Source: Massilia sp. Leaf139
GTDB taxonomy: Bacteria > Pseudomonadota > Gammaproteobacteria > Burkholderiales > Burkholderiaceae_D
DNA: 64,000 nt
NCBI RefSeq assembly: GCF_001424165.1
Contig: NZ_LMOJ01000025.1
Location: 516,134 to 580,133, forward strand
Reading direction: 5' to 3'
Shown: positions 16,928 to 25,356 of the stretch, piece by piece
How the letters are laid out: each line of letters begins with the position of its first letter
How positions within the stretch are numbered: position 1 is the stretch's first letter
Notes under the pieces: model-generated
What the model saw: the letters and a program-made list of their open reading frames with translations, nothing else
Databases searched by the model: none
Told to the model about the DNA's origin: nothing
Position numbers and translations under genes: made by a program

Positions 16928-18346
16928 ATGCTCCGCTTCCTTTCCCGGCTGTGCGCCGCCGCCTTCGTGCTCCTGGCCGGCCTCGTCCACGCCGCGCAAC
17001 CGGCCACCGTGCGCGTCGACTACACCCACAGCGGCAACGCCCTGCTTGATTCCTACGCGCTGGAACAGGTGCTGATCGAGCCCTTGCCCTGGCCGGGAGA
17101 CACGGCGAGAAACCTGGACAACACCAACCGCGGCCAGAACCGGGTCGAGGTGGCGGACGCGCAGACGGGCGACCTGCTGTACTCGCGCGACTTCTCCACC
17201 ATCTTCGGCGAATGGCGCACGACGGACGAGGCCAACAAGATCAGCCGCAGCTTCCAGGAATCGGTGCGCTTTCCGAAGCCCGACCGCCCGGTGCGGGTGC
17301 GCATCCTGAAGCGCGACGAGCGCAACGCCTTCTCGGTCGCCTGGAGCGTCGAGATCGATACCGACGCGCCCGACGTGATGCGCAAGCAGGCGCCGGCGCC
17401 GGCCGCGCCGATCCCGATCCGCGTCAGCGGCCCCTCGCCGCAGAAGGTGGATCTGCTGGTGCTGGGCGACGGCTACACCGCAAACGAGATGAAGAAGTTC
17501 GAGGCCGACGCGCGCCGCCTGGCGGATCACCTGTTCACGGTTTCGCCCTTTAAAGAGCGCGCGAACGATTTCAATGTCTGGGCGCTGGCCGTGCCGACCG
17601 CGGAGTCGGGCGTGTCGCGGCCGTCGACCGGCGTGCACCGCGCCTCCAGGCTGGGCACGCGCTACGACATCTTCGGCAGCGAGCGCTATGTGCTCACGCT
17701 CGACAACCGCGCCCTGCGCGAGATCGCTCAGCATGCGCCCTACGAGTTCATCGAGATCCTGGTAAACAACGAGACCTATGGCGGCGGCGGCATCTTCGGC
17801 CAGTTCAGCACGGCGGCGGCGGGCAACGAATGGGCGCCGTATTTGTTCGTGCACGAGTTCGGCCACCACTTCGCCGGCCTGGCCGACGAGTACTACACCT
17901 CGCCGGTGGCCTATGCCGCCAGCAGCACGCGCATGGAACCGTGGGAGCCGAACGCCACCGCGCTGCGCGACCCGAGCAAGCTGAAATGGGCCAAGCACGT
18001 CAAGGCCGGCACGCCGCTGCCGACGCCCTGGCCCAAGGCCGAGTACGAGGAAGCCTCGCGCGCCTACCAGAAGCGGCGCGCGGCGCTGCGCGCCGAGAAC
18101 CGGCCCGAGAGCGAAATGAATGCGCTGTTCAGGGAAGACCTGGCCCGTACCCGCGCCTTGTTCGCGAAGCAGCCGCACCGCCACACGATCGGCGCCTTCG
18201 AGGGCGCCAACTACGAAGCGAAAGGGTATTACCGGCCGGCGATGCAGTGCATCATGTTCGACCGCAGCGAGGCGTTCTGCCCCGTGTGCCAGGACGGCAT
18301 CGTCGACATCATCGACCTGTATGCGGGGCAGGCGGTACGGAAATGA
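16928..18346 (+). CDS. Secreted M64-family zinc metallopeptidase (IgA-peptidase-M64 type)
   Basis: The protein has 472 aa with a signal peptide (about 1-22). The zinc motif HEFGHHFAGLADEYY (about 312-326) is the M64 form of HExxH with the third ligand Asp two turns on. LLVLGDGYTANEMKKF is the conserved family start of the catalytic domain. The N-terminal 150 residues form a beta-rich domain before it. Late CPVC (CPVCQDG) near the C-terminus may bind metal or form a disulfide. It is divergent from the amber-interrupted hydrolase. The substrate is unknown; the IgA name comes from one clinical relative. Confidence 0.87.
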   Translation: MLRFLSRLCAAAFVLLAGLVHAAQPATVRVDYTHSGNALLDSYALEQVLIEPLPWPGDTARNLDNTNRGQNRVEVADAQTGDLLYSRDFSTIFGEWRTTDEANKISRSFQESVRFPKPDRPVRVRILKRDERNAFSVAWSVEIDTDAPDVMRKQAPAPAAPIPIRVSGPSPQKVDLLVLGDGYTANEMKKFEADARRLADHLFTVSPFKERANDFNVWALAVPTAESGVSRPSTGVHRASRLGTRYDIFGSERYVLTLDNRALREIAQHAPYEFIEILVNNETYGGGGIFGQFSTAAAGNEWAPYLFVHEFGHHFAGLADEYYTSPVAYAASSTRMEPWEPNATALRDPSKLKWAKHVKAGTPLPTPWPKAEYEEASRAYQKRRAALRAENRPESEMNALFREDLARTRALFAKQPHRHTIGAFEGANYEAKGYYRPAMQCIMFDRSEAFCPVCQDGIVDIIDLYAGQAVRK

Positions 18347-18489
18347 CGGCTTGAGGCGGTACAAAGACGGTCTGTGTGATGGCGAACAGACCCGTCCTTC
18401 GGGCGGGCCTATTCTGGGGGCGTTGTTAATAAAAGATTAAACAGGCGGGAGAGAACCCGCAACCCACCATAGCTTTGAAAGGACACATC

Positions 18490-19032
18490 ATGAACAAACT
18501 GCTCGCCACCCTGATCGCCGGTTTCGTCGCCACCAGCGCCTATGCGCAAACCGCCGTCACGACCACGACCACCACGACCACGCCCGCGGTCACCACCGCG
18601 CCGGCTACCACGACCTCGTCGAACACGAAGGCCATCGTGAAGGCCGAAGCCCGCGCCGAGGAAGACGTGGCCAAGGCCGAAGCGAAGGAAATGAAGACCG
18701 CCGCCAAGGCCGACGAGAAAGCCGCCAAGGCCGTCGCCGACGCCCAGGAAAAGAAAGCCAAGGCCCATGCCAAGGCCGTGAAAGCGCATGCGAACGCCGC
18801 CGAAAAAGTCACCAAGGCCGACCCGGAAGACCGCGCCAAGGCGATCGCCAAGGCGGAAGAGAAAGTCTCGGAAGCGAACCTGAAGGCCGAGAAGGCCATG
18901 ATCAAGGCCGACGAGAAGTCCCTGAAGGTGCAGGTCGACGCGGCGGCCGACAAGGCGACCGCATCGGCCAAGACCGAGCAAGTGCGCGCCGAAGCGATGG
19001 CCGACGTGCACAAGGCTGCCGCCAAGAAGTAA
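18490..19032 (+). CDS. Exported Ala/Lys/Glu-rich helical protein
   Basis: The protein has 180 aa. ATG 18490 follows AAAGGA. A signal peptide (about 1-20, TSAYA) is followed by a Thr-rich linker (runs of TTTT from about residue 25) and then about 130 residues of Ala/Lys/Glu heptad-like repeats (KAEAKEMKTAAKADEKAAKA and similar). This predicts a long periplasmic coiled coil, similar in look to TolA domain II or histone H1-like tails. A GCGGG-AGAGAA-CCCGC hairpin (18445-18460) lies in the 5' untranslated part, and a strong terminator follows. Function is unknown; an envelope spacer or stress protein is a guess. Confidence 0.7.
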   Translation: MNKLLATLIAGFVATSAYAQTAVTTTTTTTTPAVTTAPATTTSSNTKAIVKAEARAEEDVAKAEAKEMKTAAKADEKAAKAVADAQEKKAKAHAKAVKAHANAAEKVTKADPEDRAKAIAKAEEKVSEANLKAEKAMIKADEKSLKVQVDAAADKATASAKTEQVRAEAMADVHKAAAKK

Positions 19033-19052
19033 TCGGGCTGCGGGTACCAATG

Positions 19053-19083
19053 AAAAATGCCGGCGCGAAGCCGGCATTTTTTT
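19053..19083 (+). terminator. Intrinsic terminator of the Ala/Lys-rich gene
   Basis: An ATGCCGGC stem with a GCGAA loop (57-64 paired to 70-77, extended by A/T pairs) is followed by seven T. It starts about 20 bp after the stop. Confidence 0.9.
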
Positions 19084-19121
19084 GTCCGTGGCCGATGGGA
19101 GCGCCCAGGTACACATCGGCA

Positions 19122-19359
19122 CGTACGCGGGCATGCCCGCCCTACGTTACGCGACCGTCGTGCACCGTAGGGCGGGCATGCCCGCGTTACGGACGTGTGC
19201 ATACCCCACCACCATTTAACAGTGCGAAAGCAACAATGCCGGCACACGCCGGCATCGTCACATCGTAGGGCGGGCATGCCCGCGTTACGCACCGTGACAC
19301 GGCCGCACACCCACTCCATACCGCACAAACAACAATGCCGGCTCACGCCGGCATCGTCG
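19122..19359. repeat. Cluster of two alternating palindrome types before the parC 3' end
   Basis: The 344-bp gap 19033-19376 holds no gene. Type A (CGTAGGGCGGGCATGCCCGCGTTACG) appears at 19122-19146 (reversed), 19166-19191 and 19264-19289. Type B (AATGCCGGC-loop-GCCGGCATCGTC) appears at 19235-19257 and 19334-19356. A and B alternate about every 100 bp. The last type B copy, read leftward, is followed by TTGTTGTTTG and probably serves as the parC terminator. Confidence 0.85.
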
Positions 19360-19376
19360 CAATCACAACGAAACGA

Positions 19377-21707
19377 TTACTCGCCGGTCGCGCGCATCGC
19401 CAGATCCGTCGCCTTCAGCTTCTGCGACAGCGGCTTGCCCTTGCGTGCCCGCTTCCCGAAATGCGGCTCCAGACCCGATGCATACAGCTCCACCGTGCGC
19501 GGCTTGGAGCCGGCCCAGGTGCCGATCACGTTCACGCCTTTCTGGCTGATCGGCTGCGCCGCCAGCAGCTGCTCTTTCGGATCGAGTTCCATCAGCGTCA
19601 CGCCGCGGCCGCCGTTGGTCAGCACTTTCATCTCGTCGATGCCGAACACCAGCACCCGGCCGTTGCCTGACAGGCAGGCGATCGCGCCGGCACTGTCCGC
19701 CACCACGCGCGGCGGCAGCGGCACGGCCCCGTCGTCCAGGGTGATGAAGGACTTGCCGCCCTTCAGACGGCTGACCATGTCGCCCGCCTTGGAAATGAAA
19801 CCGAAGCCGTTCGAGGTGGCCAGCAGCAGGCGCGTGTCGGCATTGCCGGCGAAGTAGTGCAGGATGCGGATGCCGCCCGACAAATCGACCAGGGTCGTGA
19901 TCGGCACGCCGTCGCCGCGCGCGCCGGGCAGCGCCGACACCGGCACCGAGTAGGATTTGCCGTTGTCGCCGATGCCGACCAGCGCATCGACCGTGCGGCA
20001 TTCGAAGGCGGAGAGCAGCGAGTCGCCCGCCTTGAAGGTAAACTGCGCCGGATCGTGGCCGATGCCGGTACGCGCGCGCACCCAGCCCTTCTCGGAGACG
20101 ATCACGGTGACCGGCTCGTCGATGATCTTCTGCTCGGCAACCGCTTTTTGCGCTTCCTCGATCAGGGTACGGCGCGCGTCGCCGAACTGCTTGGCGTCCG
20201 CTTCGATCTCGCGGATGATGGTGCGCTTCATGGTCGATGGATTGGCCAGGATGTCTTCCAGCTTTTCCTTCTCGCCGCGCAGCTGCGACAGCTCCTGCTC
20301 GATCTTGATCGCTTCCAGGCGCGCCAGCTGGCGCAGGCGGATCTCGAGGATGTCCTCGGCCTGGCGATCCGACAGCCCGAATTCCGCGATCAGGGCCGCC
20401 TTAGGCTCGTCCGAATTGCGGATGATGGCGATCACCTTGTCGATGTTGAGCAGGACGATCTCGCGGCCTTCCAGGATATGGATGCGGTCGTTGACCTTGC
20501 CTAATCGATGCTCGGTACGGCGTTTGACGGTTGTAAATCGATAGTCGATCCACTCCTGGATGATCTCGTTCAGGCCCTTCTGGCGCGGGCGGCCGTCGCC
20601 GCCGATCATCACCAGGTTGATCGGCGCCGAGGTCTCGAGCGAGGTATGCGCCAGCAGCAGCAGCATGAATTCGTTCTGATCCTGGTTCTTCGATTTCGGC
20701 TCGAACACCAGGCGCACCGGCGCCTCGCGGCCCGATTCGTCGCGCATCGTGTCGAGCGAGTTCAGGATCGTCTGCTTGAGGGCGATCTGTTCCGGCGTGA
20801 GGGTCTTCTTGCCCAGCTTGACCTTTGGGTTGGTGATCTCCTCGATCTCCTGCTGCACCTTGGCAGCCGAGGTACCCGGCGGCAGTTCGGTGACCACCGC
20901 CTGCCACTGGCCGCGCGCCAGTTCCTCGATCTTCCAGCGCGCGCGCACCTTCATCGAGCCGCGGCCGGTCGCGTACATGTCGGCGATCTGGGAAGCCGGG
21001 GTGATGATCTGGCCGCCGCCCGGGAAGTCCGGGCCCGGCATCAGCGTCATCAGTTCGGCGTTCGAGATCTTCGGGTTGCGGATCATGGCGACCGTGGCGT
21101 CGGCCACTTCGCGCAGGTTGTGCGACGGGATCTCGGTAGCCAGGCCGACGGCGATGCCGGAGGCGCCGTTGAGCAGCACCATCGGCAGGCGCGCCGGCAA
21201 CGTGCGCGGCTCGAGCGTGGAGCCGTCGTAGTTCGGCTGGAAGTCGACCGTGCCCATGTCGATCTCGTCCATCAGCAGGCGCGAGATCGGGGTCAGGCGC
21301 GCTTCGGTATAGCGCATCGCCGCGGCGCCGTCGCCGTCGCGCGAGCCGAAGTTGCCCTGGCCGTCGATGAGCGGATAGCGCAGCGAAAAGTCCTGGGCCA
21401 TGCGCACCAGCGCATCGTACACCGACTGGTCGCCGTGCGGGTGCAGTTTACCGAGCACGTCGCCGACCACGGCCGCCGACTTGCGCGGCTTGGCGGTCGG
21501 GCCGAGACCGAGTTCGTTCATCGCGTACAGGATGCGGCGCTGCACCGGCTTCTGGCCGTCGGCCACATCGGGCAGGGCGCGGCCTTTCACGACCGAGACC
21601 GCGTAGTCGAGATAGGCGCGCTCGGCGAAGGTCGACAGAGTCAGCGTTTCGACGTCGTCGTCGACAGGCGCGGCGGCTTGTTCAAAAAGGTTTGCTTGAG
21701 TTGACAT
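19377..21707 (-). CDS. parC: DNA topoisomerase IV subunit A
   Basis: ParC cuts and rejoins DNA to unlink daughter chromosomes, in an A2B2 complex with ParE. The protein has 776 aa. The breakage-reunion domain has KPVQRRILYAM, HPHGDQSVYDAL and the catalytic Tyr in AAAMRYTEARL (about 133). The C-terminal beta-pinwheel holds repeated blades (GDNGKSYSVPV, GAIACLSGNGRVLVF). At the quinolone-contact position, where GyrA has Ser83, this ParC has Gln (about 94). It starts 4 bp after the J-protein stop. Its SD is weak, which suggests coupling within the parE-hscC-djlC-parC operon. Confidence 0.95.
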   Translation of the reverse strand: MSTQANLFEQAAAPVDDDVETLTLSTFAERAYLDYAVSVVKGRALPDVADGQKPVQRRILYAMNELGLGPTAKPRKSAAVVGDVLGKLHPHGDQSVYDALVRMAQDFSLRYPLIDGQGNFGSRDGDGAAAMRYTEARLTPISRLLMDEIDMGTVDFQPNYDGSTLEPRTLPARLPMVLLNGASGIAVGLATEIPSHNLREVADATVAMIRNPKISNAELMTLMPGPDFPGGGQIITPASQIADMYATGRGSMKVRARWKIEELARGQWQAVVTELPPGTSAAKVQQEIEEITNPKVKLGKKTLTPEQIALKQTILNSLDTMRDESGREAPVRLVFEPKSKNQDQNEFMLLLLAHTSLETSAPINLVMIGGDGRPRQKGLNEIIQEWIDYRFTTVKRRTEHRLGKVNDRIHILEGREIVLLNIDKVIAIIRNSDEPKAALIAEFGLSDRQAEDILEIRLRQLARLEAIKIEQELSQLRGEKEKLEDILANPSTMKRTIIREIEADAKQFGDARRTLIEEAQKAVAEQKIIDEPVTVIVSEKGWVRARTGIGHDPAQFTFKAGDSLLSAFECRTVDALVGIGDNGKSYSVPVSALPGARGDGVPITTLVDLSGGIRILHYFAGNADTRLLLATSNGFGFISKAGDMVSRLKGGKSFITLDDGAVPLPPRVVADSAGAIACLSGNGRVLVFGIDEMKVLTNGGRGVTLMELDPKEQLLAAQPISQKGVNVIGTWAGSKPRTVELYASGLEPHFGKRARKGKPLSQKLKATDLAMRATGE

Positions 21708-21711
21708 GGTC

Positions 21712-23634
21712 TTACGAGAATGGATGTTGATTCTTTTTGGCGCGGATCATGTTCATGAACATGAAGATCGCGACACCGAAGAGCGGGGTGACGAGCATGG
21801 ACATCGGCATGACGCTCAACACCGGCGACGCCGGCCGCAGGGTGCTCATGCCGAACAGGAGCACGACGCCGCCAACTCCCGCCGCGAAATAATGAATGGT
21901 CGGATTCGACAGCAGCATGCCGCCTAGCACCCATAGCCAGCATAGCGCGGCATGCAGGGCCAGCGGCAGCAGCGATCTGTCGGCGCCGAGCACCAGCACC
22001 ACCGTTCCGGCCAGCCAGGTGCAGCGCAGCGGCAGGAGCAGATGGGCGTGCTCCGGGATCCGGGCCCACAGGTCGGCGCCGCCGCGATACAGCAGCTGCA
22101 GGGCACAGTAGGCGCTGGCGATGCAGGTGACGTAGCCGTACGCGGCGAACCCCTTGCTCGCCATCGCGCCGCCGAATAGGCAGGCCCCGAGGCCGCCCAT
22201 GATGTAATGCGCTTTTGCGAGCATGACCGAGTTGGCGAAGCTGGCGACAAGCGCGCAGCCCACCAGCGCCGTTCCCAGCAGCCATGCAAACACGCGTGGC
22301 GGATCCGGGACGAACAGGAGCGCCGAGAGCAGGGCGTAGACGGGAATCCAGCCCAATTGCCAGCCCGCCCGGTAACGCTGCTCGTGCAGCAGCCAGGCCA
22401 TGCGTTCGCTGTTCTGGAACCACGTCAGGGGCCGCTTGAGCGTCCAGAATGCGCCGCCGGCCACGCCCAGCGCCGCGCACACTGCGACCCGGATGCCGGA
22501 TTCGACCGCCAGCCCCCAGTAATCGAGCAGGAGCTCGGCCAGCAGGTTGATACCGAACAGCCCCAGGACGAGCGACCACAGCGCAGTCTCGAGGAAATAG
22601 CGGCGGCCTGCGACGCGCCGCTCCCATTCCTCGAACAGGTCGCGGTTCAGTTTGAAGTGCAGCAGCTCCGGCTGGTAGGTGCGGATGCGGGCGATCTCGT
22701 CCTGCAGCGTGCGCGTGAACTTGCTGCGCAGGGTGCGGCCGAAGCGCCAGCCGGCGCCGTCGGCGAGCAGGGCGGCAACCGCCGGTTCGCTCGAGGAGCG
22801 CTCCAGCAGCGCGGCATAGGCGCGATCCGCGCGCAGGCGTGCGAAGGCTTCGCCGGCCGCATCGGGCAGGCGCCGGCTGACGAAGCTGTCGTCGTCTTCC
22901 CAGCCGTAGAACGTGACGATGGCCTCGCGCAGGTCTTCCGGGCAGGATTCGGCGGCGCAGTACCCGATGGCGAACAATTCCAGGTGGTCGCGCACTTCCA
23001 GGTTCTGCAGCTCCTCGCTGTCGGCCAGTTTGCGCAGGTGCCACTTGGGCGCCACCGTGGAGAGATTGATGAAGTCAGCCCAGAGACGGCGCGCCACCTC
23101 GAAGGCGGCGTCGCTCGCAGCTTGCGCTTCGGCCCGCGCCCGTTCGCGTTCGCGGCGGCGCTGGCGCTCGAGCGCGACCGGGTCGGGCAGCGCGCGCAGG
23201 AAGGGAACGGGATGCTCCCAGGCTTCCTCGCGCAGCGCCGCCAGCGGCTGCTCCCATGCCTCGACTTGTTCTTCAGGTGCGGACGGCGCCTCGGCATGCT
23301 GCGCGCGCACGGCCTGCGGACGCTGCGGCGTCGCCGGCCGTTCCCACGCCGGCTGCGGCGCGGGCTCATGCAACTGCGCGGCTACCGGCTCGGGTTCGGC
23401 CTGCTCAATCCAGCCGCCATTGTCCTGCTTGTCCTGCTCGTCCGCCTCGTCCGGTTCCTCCGCCTGCGCATAATGCGGCGCCATGCGCAGCGCCATCTGA
23501 TAGGCCTCGTTCAGGGCCTGGAAGGCGGCCGGATCGTCGTCCGGACGCGTGAGCTTGAGCTTGCGCGCATAGGCACGTTTGATCTCGCGCTCGTCCGCGG
23601 TCGGCGCGATGCCGAGCAGGGCCCAGACGTTCAC
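21712..23634 (-). CDS. Membrane J-domain co-chaperone (DjlC-like)
   Basis: The protein has 640 aa. Residues about 1-55 form a J-like domain (VWALLGIAPTADEREIKRAYA) in which the usual HPD triad reads RPD (LTRPDDDPAAFQ). J domains call Hsp70 ATPase activity through HPD, so this variant may act differently or not at all. A low-complexity Glu/Pro/Ala stretch (about 60-190) and a helical region follow. The last third holds eight or more hydrophobic segments. It overlaps hscC by ATGA. E. coli pairs HscC with DjlB/DjlC, and this is the same pairing. Confidence 0.82.
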   Translation of the reverse strand: MNVWALLGIAPTADEREIKRAYARKLKLTRPDDDPAAFQALNEAYQMALRMAPHYAQAEEPDEADEQDKQDNGGWIEQAEPEPVAAQLHEPAPQPAWERPATPQRPQAVRAQHAEAPSAPEEQVEAWEQPLAALREEAWEHPVPFLRALPDPVALERQRRRERERARAEAQAASDAAFEVARRLWADFINLSTVAPKWHLRKLADSEELQNLEVRDHLELFAIGYCAAESCPEDLREAIVTFYGWEDDDSFVSRRLPDAAGEAFARLRADRAYAALLERSSSEPAVAALLADGAGWRFGRTLRSKFTRTLQDEIARIRTYQPELLHFKLNRDLFEEWERRVAGRRYFLETALWSLVLGLFGINLLAELLLDYWGLAVESGIRVAVCAALGVAGGAFWTLKRPLTWFQNSERMAWLLHEQRYRAGWQLGWIPVYALLSALLFVPDPPRVFAWLLGTALVGCALVASFANSVMLAKAHYIMGGLGACLFGGAMASKGFAAYGYVTCIASAYCALQLLYRGGADLWARIPEHAHLLLPLRCTWLAGTVVLVLGADRSLLPLALHAALCWLWVLGGMLLSNPTIHYFAAGVGGVVLLFGMSTLRPASPVLSVMPMSMLVTPLFGVAIFMFMNMIRAKKNQHPFS

Positions 23635-25340
23635 TCCAGGCCGCCCCGGTCGAGTTCGCGCATGACCTGCTGCAGCGCTTCGCGTGCGCGCCGGGCGGCA
23701 TGCTGATCCTGGCGGTCGAGCACGGCCTGGAAGGCGGTGATCTGGTGCGCCAGGTATTGGCGCGCCTCGCCCAGCAGTTCCTGGTAGAGGCGGTCGGCTT
23801 CGGCCATGACGGTACGGTTTTCGATCTGGTCGCGCGGGTGGATCTTCAGCTCGGCCAGCTCGGCCAGGCGCTGCTCGACCTGCTCCGGCGTCATCACGCC
23901 GGCGTTCTCGGTGACCACCAGCTTGTGCTTTTCGCCGGTCTGCTCGACCGTGATTTCCGCTTCCAGCACGCCGCTGACGTCATAGGTGAAACGCACGTCG
24001 GCGCTGATCTCGCCCGCCTTTTTCGGCGGGATCGGGAATTCGAGCGCGCCCAGGTAGACGTTGTCCTTCACGAGGCGCGCCTCGCCCTGGTAGACCAGCA
24101 CGCGCAACTGGCGCTGGCCGTCGGTGATGGTGGTGATGTTCTGCACGCGCGACACCGGCACCGTCGCATTGCGTTCGATGATCGGCAGGTAGTGGCCGCC
24201 TTCGTAGTTGTTCGGCCCGAGCTGGCGCGAGATGCTGATGCCGAGCGAGTAGGGCGCGACGTCGGTCATGACCACTTCGTCGAGGGCGGCGTCGCGCATC
24301 TTGAGGCCGGCCTGCACGGCGGCGCCGAGGGCGATCGCGTGATCCGGATCCAGGTGCACGTTGGGGAAGCGGCCGAACATGCGCGAGACGAGTTTACGGA
24401 CGATGGGCATGCGCGTGGCGCCGCCGGCCAGCACCACGGCATCGAGCTCGCTCGCCTTGATGGTGGCGTCGCGCATGGCGCGGTCGACCGGTTTGCGCAG
24501 GCGCGCCAGCAGCGGCTCGCACAATTGCGCCAGGGTGTCCTCGTCGAGATCCCAGCCGAATTCCTGCCCCTCGTGCTGGAACACCATGCGCGCGCGCGCC
24601 GTTTCCGACAGCGCGCGCTTGACGCGCTCGGCCTCGTCGCGCAGGCGCTGGGTCTGGGTGCGCGCCAGCGTGGCGCTGCCGAGGGCGCGCGCCAGGCCGC
24701 TACGGTCATAAAAGGCGCGCACGATGATCTCGACGAAATCCTCGCCGCCGAGGAAATTGTCGCCGGCCGAGGCGCGCACTTCCATCACGCCCTCGAACAG
24801 ATCCAGGATCGAGACGTCGAAGGTGCCGCCGCCGAGGTCGAAGACGAGGAACTTGGTTTCCTGCTGGCTGTCCTGGATGCCGTAGGCGAGCGCCGCGGCG
24901 GTCGGCTCGTTGAGCAGGCGCTCCACGCGCAGCCCGGCCAGCTGGCCGGCGGCGCGCGTCGCTTTGCGCTGGGCGTCGCTGAAATAGGCCGGCACCGTGA
25001 TGATGGCCTCGTCGACCTTGTGGCCAAGCCAGGCTTCGGCATCTTCCTTCAGCGCGCGCAGTACCAGCGAGGACAGTTCTTCCGGACGGAAGTCCTGGCG
25101 CCCGAGCCGGGTGATGCGCTCGCTGCCCATGTAGCGCTTGAACAGCGAAGTGCTCTGGTCGGGATGGGTTTGCAGGCGTGCGCGCGCGGCGGCGCCGACC
25201 AGCACGGTGCCGTCGTCGTCGATGCCGACGCAGGAGGGCGTGAGGAACTCGCCCAGGGCATTCGGGATGATGTGCGCCTTGCCGTCGCGCCAGGCGGCGA
25301 CGAGGCTGTTGGTGGTGCCCAGGTCGATTCCAATGATCAT
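23631..25340 (-). CDS. hscC: Hsp70-family chaperone HscC
   Basis: HscC is a specialised Hsp70. The protein has 569 aa, short like E. coli HscC (556) and not DnaK (about 640). The ATPase domain has IIGIDLGTTNS, the phosphate-2 loop VFDLGGGTFDVS and the adenosine motif VVLAGGATRMP. A beta-sandwich substrate domain covers about 385-500, and a shortened helical lid follows without the EEVD-type tail. It overlaps the J-protein gene by 4 bp and follows parE by 16 bp. Clients are not known; in E. coli HscC binds sigma70. Confidence 0.92.
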   Translation of the reverse strand: MIIGIDLGTTNSLVAAWRDGKAHIIPNALGEFLTPSCVGIDDDGTVLVGAAARARLQTHPDQSTSLFKRYMGSERITRLGRQDFRPEELSSLVLRALKEDAEAWLGHKVDEAIITVPAYFSDAQRKATRAAGQLAGLRVERLLNEPTAAALAYGIQDSQQETKFLVFDLGGGTFDVSILDLFEGVMEVRASAGDNFLGGEDFVEIIVRAFYDRSGLARALGSATLARTQTQRLRDEAERVKRALSETARARMVFQHEGQEFGWDLDEDTLAQLCEPLLARLRKPVDRAMRDATIKASELDAVVLAGGATRMPIVRKLVSRMFGRFPNVHLDPDHAIALGAAVQAGLKMRDAALDEVVMTDVAPYSLGISISRQLGPNNYEGGHYLPIIERNATVPVSRVQNITTITDGQRQLRVLVYQGEARLVKDNVYLGALEFPIPPKKAGEISADVRFTYDVSGVLEAEITVEQTGEKHKLVVTENAGVMTPEQVEQRLAELAELKIHPRDQIENRTVMAEADRLYQELLGEARQYLAHQITAFQAVLDRQDQHAARRAREALQQVMRELDRGGLE

Positions 25341-25356
25341 GGTCGCAAGTCCGTGG

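Noticed and set aside
18391..18408. Terminator after the M64 gene
   Set aside because: The short stem around TTCG has a mismatch in its arms and no T-run, so it is not called.
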